Assembly (NCBI GenBank): GCA_900471525.1
Contig: UCEZ01000010.1
Span: forward strand, 1 to 64,000
Length of the DNA stretch: 64,000 nucleotides
Direction of reading: 5' to 3'
DNA from: Hyphomicrobiales bacterium
GTDB taxonomy: Bacteria; Pseudomonadota; Alphaproteobacteria; Rhizobiales; Rhizobiaceae
Shown here: piece by piece, positions 60,128-64,000 of the stretch
Layout of the letters: the number at the start of each line of letters is the position of its first letter
Numbering within the stretch: position 1 is the first letter of the stretch
Translations under genes and position numbers: made by a program
The notes under the pieces: model-generated
Database searches by the model: none
Seen by the model: only the letters and a program-made list of their open reading frames with translations
What the model was told of the DNA's origin: nothing

Positions 60128-60524
60128 GGATGGTTTCCGGAACTTGATGCACTTCGCACTATCGTTGGATTCGGGCGAAATAACGTTGAGCTTGCAGACC
60201 CTGCGCGCTTACCGATCGCGCAAACGGGCACTGCCGTTTGATTGTTTGCCGCGACCATCCGGCCAGTTGATTCCACAGGAAGGATGCACCGCGCTCAAGC
60301 GTTCATAGACGCTTCGAGGCAGGAAGAAAACCCGTCATCTTTGCGGGCGCCACACCTTACGGAAGCCGGAATTTCAAGGCCGGGAAAACGAAAAAGCCTG
60401 CGTCAAAAAGGCACGGTAGTAACAGGATTTCGACTGAAGTTGTCAACGGAAAAATTTTATCCAACTGTAGCAAAAATGCAAAAAAATCTGATGACAACGC
60501 ATAATGTTTGAGCTAGTTTTGGCT

Positions 60525-60676
60525 CACAAAAGAGGCAGGGAGATTAAATTCTTGTCGATTTCGCGGTCAAGTCTTGGGAGGATAAGATCTTAGGCGCGGT
60601 TACACGCAGCCACCGGTAACGGATAAGGATCACGCGATACTTTAAAGAACAAGGCTTTTAGCCTTGTTTTTTTTTG
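60525..60676 (+). ncRNA. Probable small RNA between proS and DUF1467 (alpha-r9-like position)
   Basis: A strong intrinsic terminator closes the region: AACAAGGCT-TTT-AGCCTTGTT (60648-60668), followed by a run of nine T (60667-60675). No protein frame ends there, and proS and the DUF1467 gene are both read the other way. In Sinorhizobium the alpha-r9 (Smr9C) small RNA lies beside proS, as I recall; that is the reason for the name. The 5' end given is a guess from its length of about 150 bases. The rest of 60128-60821 holds no gene. Confidence 0.5.
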
Positions 60677-60821
60677 ACTTTTTTACAGAGCCGCACATAA
60701 GCAAGAAAAGCATCCTGCCGAGTCGTGACGTTTTTATGACAGGCGTCTCAAATGACGCTGCTTGACTCACGGTAAGCCGTCGCTATCGCAACAGAAGATG
60801 TCGCACGGGCAACAGGCAGCC

Positions 60822-61091
60822 TCAGTAGAACTTCGGCGCGAACTGCGGGATTGCATCAAGGCCATAGCCGAAACGCACGGAGAGAACGTACCACGCGACG
60901 TGGATAACGGCCGCGAGTACAGAGGTCATCAGGAAGACCCGAAGCGGCCGAAAGCGAGCCGGCGCACTCTCTACACTTCCCGGCACGATCTCGTTCTCCT
61001 CCGCCTGCGTCCGCAAGCCGATTGGCAGCACGATGAACAGCGTCAGCCACCAGATGATGAAGTAGATCGCGAAGATGGAAAAGATCGGCAT
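60822..61091 (-). CDS. DUF1467 membrane protein
   Basis: The protein has 89 residues with two transmembrane helices (IFAIYFIIWWLTLFIVLPIG and VFLMTSVLAAVIHVAWYVLS). The segment GLRTQAEENEIVPGSVESAP between them is characteristic of DUF1467. It lies in its usual rhizobial place between mce and proS. Function is unknown. Confidence 0.92.
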   Translation of the reverse strand: MPIFSIFAIYFIIWWLTLFIVLPIGLRTQAEENEIVPGSVESAPARFRPLRVFLMTSVLAAVIHVAWYVLSVRFGYGLDAIPQFAPKFY

Positions 61092-61202
61092 GGTGGTTTC
61101 TCACTGCGAAGGAAGGTGGATTCTCCCCTTGGCATTGCGCTTTGGAGCGGTGTTATAGCGCTTTCACGCCTGCCCGACAAACATAAGGCTCGCGCCCTTC
61201 TG

Positions 61203-61607
61203 TCACACCTGTTCCAGTTCGATCAGCGTGCCGAAGAAATCCTTCGGGTGAAGAAACAGGACCGGCTTTCCATGCGCCCCGATCTTCGGGCTGCCGTCGC
61301 CGAGAACCCTGCCTCCTGCAGCAACGAGGCTGTCGCGCGCGCCTAAGATGTCATCGACTTCGTAGCAGATATGGTGCATGCCGCCGGCGGGGTTCTTGGC
61401 AAGGAAGGCTGCGATCGGCGAGTCTGCGCCGAGTGGCTCCAGAAGCTCCACTTTCGTATTCGAAAGCGTGACGAAGACGACGCTGACACCGTGCTCCGGC
61501 AGAGCTTCCGGCTCCGTGACCGAGGCGCCGAGCACCGACCGATATCGCTCCACCGCTTCTGCAAGATCCGGCACGGCGAGAGCGATGTGATTGACACGTC
61601 CAAGCAT
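61203..61607 (-). CDS. mce: Methylmalonyl-CoA epimerase
   Basis: The protein has 134 residues from the ATG at 61607. It has the VOC fold, with metal ligands in RVNHIALAVPDLAEAVERY, GGMHHICYEVDD and the last GTLIELEQV. It interconverts the R and S forms of methylmalonyl-CoA in propionate breakdown. The ribosome site is AAAGGCGGA. rnj lies 31 bp upstream in the same direction. Confidence 0.93.
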   Translation of the reverse strand: MLGRVNHIALAVPDLAEAVERYRSVLGASVTEPEALPEHGVSVVFVTLSNTKVELLEPLGADSPIAAFLAKNPAGGMHHICYEVDDILGARDSLVAAGGRVLGDGSPKIGAHGKPVLFLHPKDFFGTLIELEQV

Positions 61608-61638
61608 GTATCCGCCTTTCGCGTAACCTTTCAGGCCG

Positions 61639-63306
61639 TCAGAGCTTGTTGATGAATACGGTAACGACCGGCTTCTTGCCCCAAACCTCATTGGCGGTGC
61701 CGCGGATCGCGCGGCGCACCGCTTCCGTCACCAATGCAATATCCTTGCGCTTGCCGCGCGGGATGCTTTCGACGGCGCCAAGAACCGCATCATAAAGGGT
61801 GTCGTTCATGTCCTCGCCCTCGTCATCGAATTCCGGCAGGCCGATCGGAACGACAATCGGGTCGGACGCGAAATCATAGCGTGCATCGAGAACGACGTTG
61901 ACCGAGACATGGCCGGCAAAAGAGAGCTTGCGGCGCTCGCCGATGCCCATTTCCTCAAAATCGCCGATCAGGCTGCCGTCCTTGTAGATGCGGCCGTGCG
62001 GCGCCGTGCCGATCACCGTTGCCGGTCCCGGAGCAAGACGCAGGATATCGCCGTTGCGCACGCGCGGAACGGTCTTGATGCCGGATTGCAGACCAAGTTC
62101 GGCCTGTGCCGTCAGATGTGCCGCCTCGCCGTGCACCGGCACCAGCATTTGCGGCCGTGTCCATTGGTACATCTGCTGCAACTCGTTGCGACGGGGATGG
62201 CCGGAGACGTGAACGAGCGCTTCGGTGTCGGTGATGATGTGGATACCCTGTTCGACCAAGCCGTTCTTGATATCGTTGATCGCCTTCTCGTTGCCGGGAA
62301 TGGCGCGCGAGGAAAACACCACGGTGTCGCCCGCCGTCAGGGCGACGTTGCGCATCTCGTCACGCGAAATTTTCGCCAAGGCAGCGCGGGATTCACCCTG
62401 GCTGCCGGTCAGGATGACGACGACCTTGTCGCGTGGGATATAGCCGAACTCGTCTTCGGCGATGAACGGGTTCAGTCCCTCCATCAACCCGACGTCGCGG
62501 GCCACATCGCAGACACGCTTCATCGAACTACCGAGAAGCAGGACTTCACGCCCAGCGGCAGCCGAAGCCTTGGCGATCGACCGGATGCGGCCGACATTGG
62601 ACGAGAAGGTGGTGATCGCCACGCGGCCCTTGGCGTTCTCGATGATCTTGGTGAGGCTCGCAGAAACCTCCTCTTCCTGGGGCGACACGCCATCGCGCAT
62701 CGCATTGGTGCTGTCGCACATCAGCGCCAGCACGCCCTCGTCTCCGATCGCACGGAACCGCGCCTCGTCCGTCAAAGGACCGAGTGACGGCGCATGATCG
62801 ATCTTCCAGTCGCCGGTATGGACGATATTGCCGAGCGGGGTGCGGATGACCAGCGACATCGGCTCCGGGATCGAATGGTTGACGCCGACTGCTTCGATTT
62901 CGAACGGACCGACATTGATGCGGTCACCTTCCTTGAAGATGGTGATCGGCACTTCGGCGCGGCTGCGCTCGTAAGAGCGCTTGGCTTCCAGCATGCCGGC
63001 GGTGAACGGCGAGGCATAGACCGGCACATTCAGGCCCGGCCAGAGATCGGCAAGCGCGCCATAGTGGTCTTCGTGGGCATGGGTGATGATGATGCCCTTC
63101 AAGTTCCTGCGCTCTTCGGCGAGAAACCGGATATCGGGCAGCACCAGGTCGACGCCAGGCAGGTCGAGGCCCGGGAAGGTCACGCCGCAATCGACCATGA
63201 TCCACTGGCGGTGGGAGGGCGTACCGTAGCCGTAAAGGGCCAGGTTCATGCCGATTTCCCCAACTCCGCCCAGCGGCAGGAAGACGAGTTCGTCTTGTTT
63301 GCTCAT
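61639..63306 (-). CDS. rnj: Ribonuclease J
   Basis: The protein has 555 residues from the ATG at 63306. It has the metallo-beta-lactamase/beta-CASP layout, with the metal motif ITHAHEDHYGAL, later HTGDWKID and the C-terminal VHVSGHPRRNELQQM. It combines endonuclease and 5' exonuclease activity; in rhizobia it takes part in rRNA maturation and RNA turnover. birA ends 34 bp upstream. Confidence 0.95.
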   Translation of the reverse strand: MSKQDELVFLPLGGVGEIGMNLALYGYGTPSHRQWIMVDCGVTFPGLDLPGVDLVLPDIRFLAEERRNLKGIIITHAHEDHYGALADLWPGLNVPVYASPFTAGMLEAKRSYERSRAEVPITIFKEGDRINVGPFEIEAVGVNHSIPEPMSLVIRTPLGNIVHTGDWKIDHAPSLGPLTDEARFRAIGDEGVLALMCDSTNAMRDGVSPQEEEVSASLTKIIENAKGRVAITTFSSNVGRIRSIAKASAAAGREVLLLGSSMKRVCDVARDVGLMEGLNPFIAEDEFGYIPRDKVVVILTGSQGESRAALAKISRDEMRNVALTAGDTVVFSSRAIPGNEKAINDIKNGLVEQGIHIITDTEALVHVSGHPRRNELQQMYQWTRPQMLVPVHGEAAHLTAQAELGLQSGIKTVPRVRNGDILRLAPGPATVIGTAPHGRIYKDGSLIGDFEEMGIGERRKLSFAGHVSVNVVLDARYDFASDPIVVPIGLPEFDDEGEDMNDTLYDAVLGAVESIPRGKRKDIALVTEAVRRAIRGTANEVWGKKPVVTVFINKL

Positions 63307-63340
63307 TGAATGATTGCGCCTTGTTTCTTCTAAAGAAGTC

Positions 63341-64000
63341 TTATCCAAAAAATACATCGCCCGCGGCGATGCGTTGAACCATGCCAGCGCCCATATCGAG
63401 CATCAGCCGGCCGTCCTCATCTATGCCTTCGAACCGCCCGGAAAGCGAGCGATCCGGCAGGTTGACCGTGATCTTCTGGCCTATTCCGCCAGCGGCGGAC
63501 CGCCACTGTGCAATAATCTCTGCTACGCCGTCGCCGCGATTCCAGACGTTCAATGCCTCGGCCATGCTGCGGAACAGGTGGGCGAACAATTCGTCCGGCG
63601 AAACGGCAGCACCCTCCGCCTGCAGGCTCGTCACGGGGTAGAGCCCATGGTCGGGCGCCAGAGCGACATTGATGCCGCAGCCGATGACCAGCGCATGATG
63701 CCCGTTTGGCAGCCCCTCGCCTTCCAGCAAGATACCGCAGCACTTCTTAGCTGCAATCAGAATATCGTTCGGCCACTTAATCGAGACCGGATTGGAACCC
63801 GGCGGCATCACGGCCTGGATGGCCCGGTGCACCGCAACGGCAACCGCGAGCGGCAGAGAATGCAGCTTGTCCATCGGCGCCGGATCAATCAATAGCAACG
63901 AAGCGTAGAGATTGCCCGGCTCTGACGCCCAAGCACGACCACGCCGGCCACGTCCTTGAATCTGCCGCGTCGCGGTGATCCAGTGAAGCCCAGTGTCACC
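63341..64000 (-). CDS. birA: Biotin-protein ligase (partial, 5' end outside window)
   Basis: The frame continues to the last base, so the start is lost; 219 residues are visible. The biotinyl-AMP-binding loop GRGRRGRAW lies near the window edge, followed by SEPGNLYAS, then PVSIKWPNDILIAAKKCCGI and GILLEGEG. The C-terminal SH3-like part is present (LSGRFEGIDEDGRLML). It attaches biotin to carboxylases. No DNA-binding domain is expected in rhizobia, but the N-terminus cannot be seen. Confidence 0.92.
   Translation of the reverse strand, partial: GDTGLHWITATRQIQGRGRRGRAWASEPGNLYASLLLIDPAPMDKLHSLPLAVAVAVHRAIQAVMPPGSNPVSIKWPNDILIAAKKCCGILLEGEGLPNGHHALVIGCGINVALAPDHGLYPVTSLQAEGAAVSPDELFAHLFRSMAEALNVWNRGDGVAEIIAQWRSAAGGIGQKITVNLPDRSLSGRFEGIDEDGRLMLDMGAGMVQRIAAGDVFFG

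Noticed and set aside
58715-60241. A 508-residue rightward frame over proS
   Set aside because: Antisense shadow; proS motifs are intact on the other strand.

Overview
The window looks like a chromosome segment of an alphaproteobacterium of the Rhizobiales, most likely Rhizobiaceae. Four things point this way. The gene order dnaE, lolD, lolC/E, proS, DUF1467, mce, rnj, birA is the rhizobial one. pyrB is followed by a dihydroorotase-like gene that has lost its metal-binding HxH. There is a RIME-like palindromic intergenic element. The SOS boxes have the alphaproteobacterial form GTTC-N7-GTTC. These assignments come from reading the sequence and from family knowledge; no database search was possible.

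Bases 1-22050 are accessory DNA. They begin with a chromate module: a PAP2 phosphatase and an MFS transporter, divergent from a rhodanese-ChrB fusion and ChrA. A copper module follows (5.0-9.5 kb). It has a MerR-type promoter with a 19-bp spacer, a His/Cys-rich secreted protein, a small lipoprotein, a CusC-like outer-membrane lipoprotein, a Tat-exported multicopper oxidase, a cupredoxin and a CusF-like protein. No copper P-type ATPase and no MerR gene are visible. Next come a membrane adenylate cyclase, a cold-shock protein, and a small divergent locus with two SOS boxes. On one side of that locus lie a 113-residue protein and a DUF4145 protein. On the other lies a Zn-ribbon-like reading frame that runs into a broken SRAP (YedK/HMCES-type) gene.

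From 14.2 to 22.05 kb lies the core of a Tn7-like transposon: tnsA, tnsB and tnsC with ATGA overlaps, then a long tniQ/tnsD-like gene that carries a LuxR-type helix-turn-helix at its C-terminus. A coiled-coil/winged-helix protein is read divergently from tnsA across a nested dyad. The right end shows four GCGTCA-type repeats and stops about 57 bp before an rrf2 gene. The left end was not found, so the metal-resistance genes may or may not be its cargo.

From 22.1 to 26.7 kb is a variable chromosomal stretch: an Rrf2 regulator with a thioredoxin-reductase-like flavoprotein, a YjhX-family protein behind twin palindromes, a GNAT acetyltransferase, and an RTX-type calcium-binding protein with widely spaced repeats and nine cysteines.

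From 26.8 kb to the end is housekeeping DNA: gatCA, a UPF0173 hydrolase, ruvX, an AEC transporter, an AidB-like acyl-CoA dehydrogenase, pyrB and pyrC', plsY, dprA, topA, rnr, DUF983, a Nudix hydrolase, an MFS transporter, rpmG, divK-pleD, DUF3572, a HAD-like protein, an SOS-controlled dinB, an L,D-transpeptidase, dnaE, lolD, lolC/E, proS, DUF1467, mce, rnj and birA (cut by the window edge). Two small membrane-protein genes of 28 and 43 codons lie here. The 28-codon gene sits under a tandem SOS box. Two structured-RNA candidates lie near 45.9 kb and 60.6 kb.
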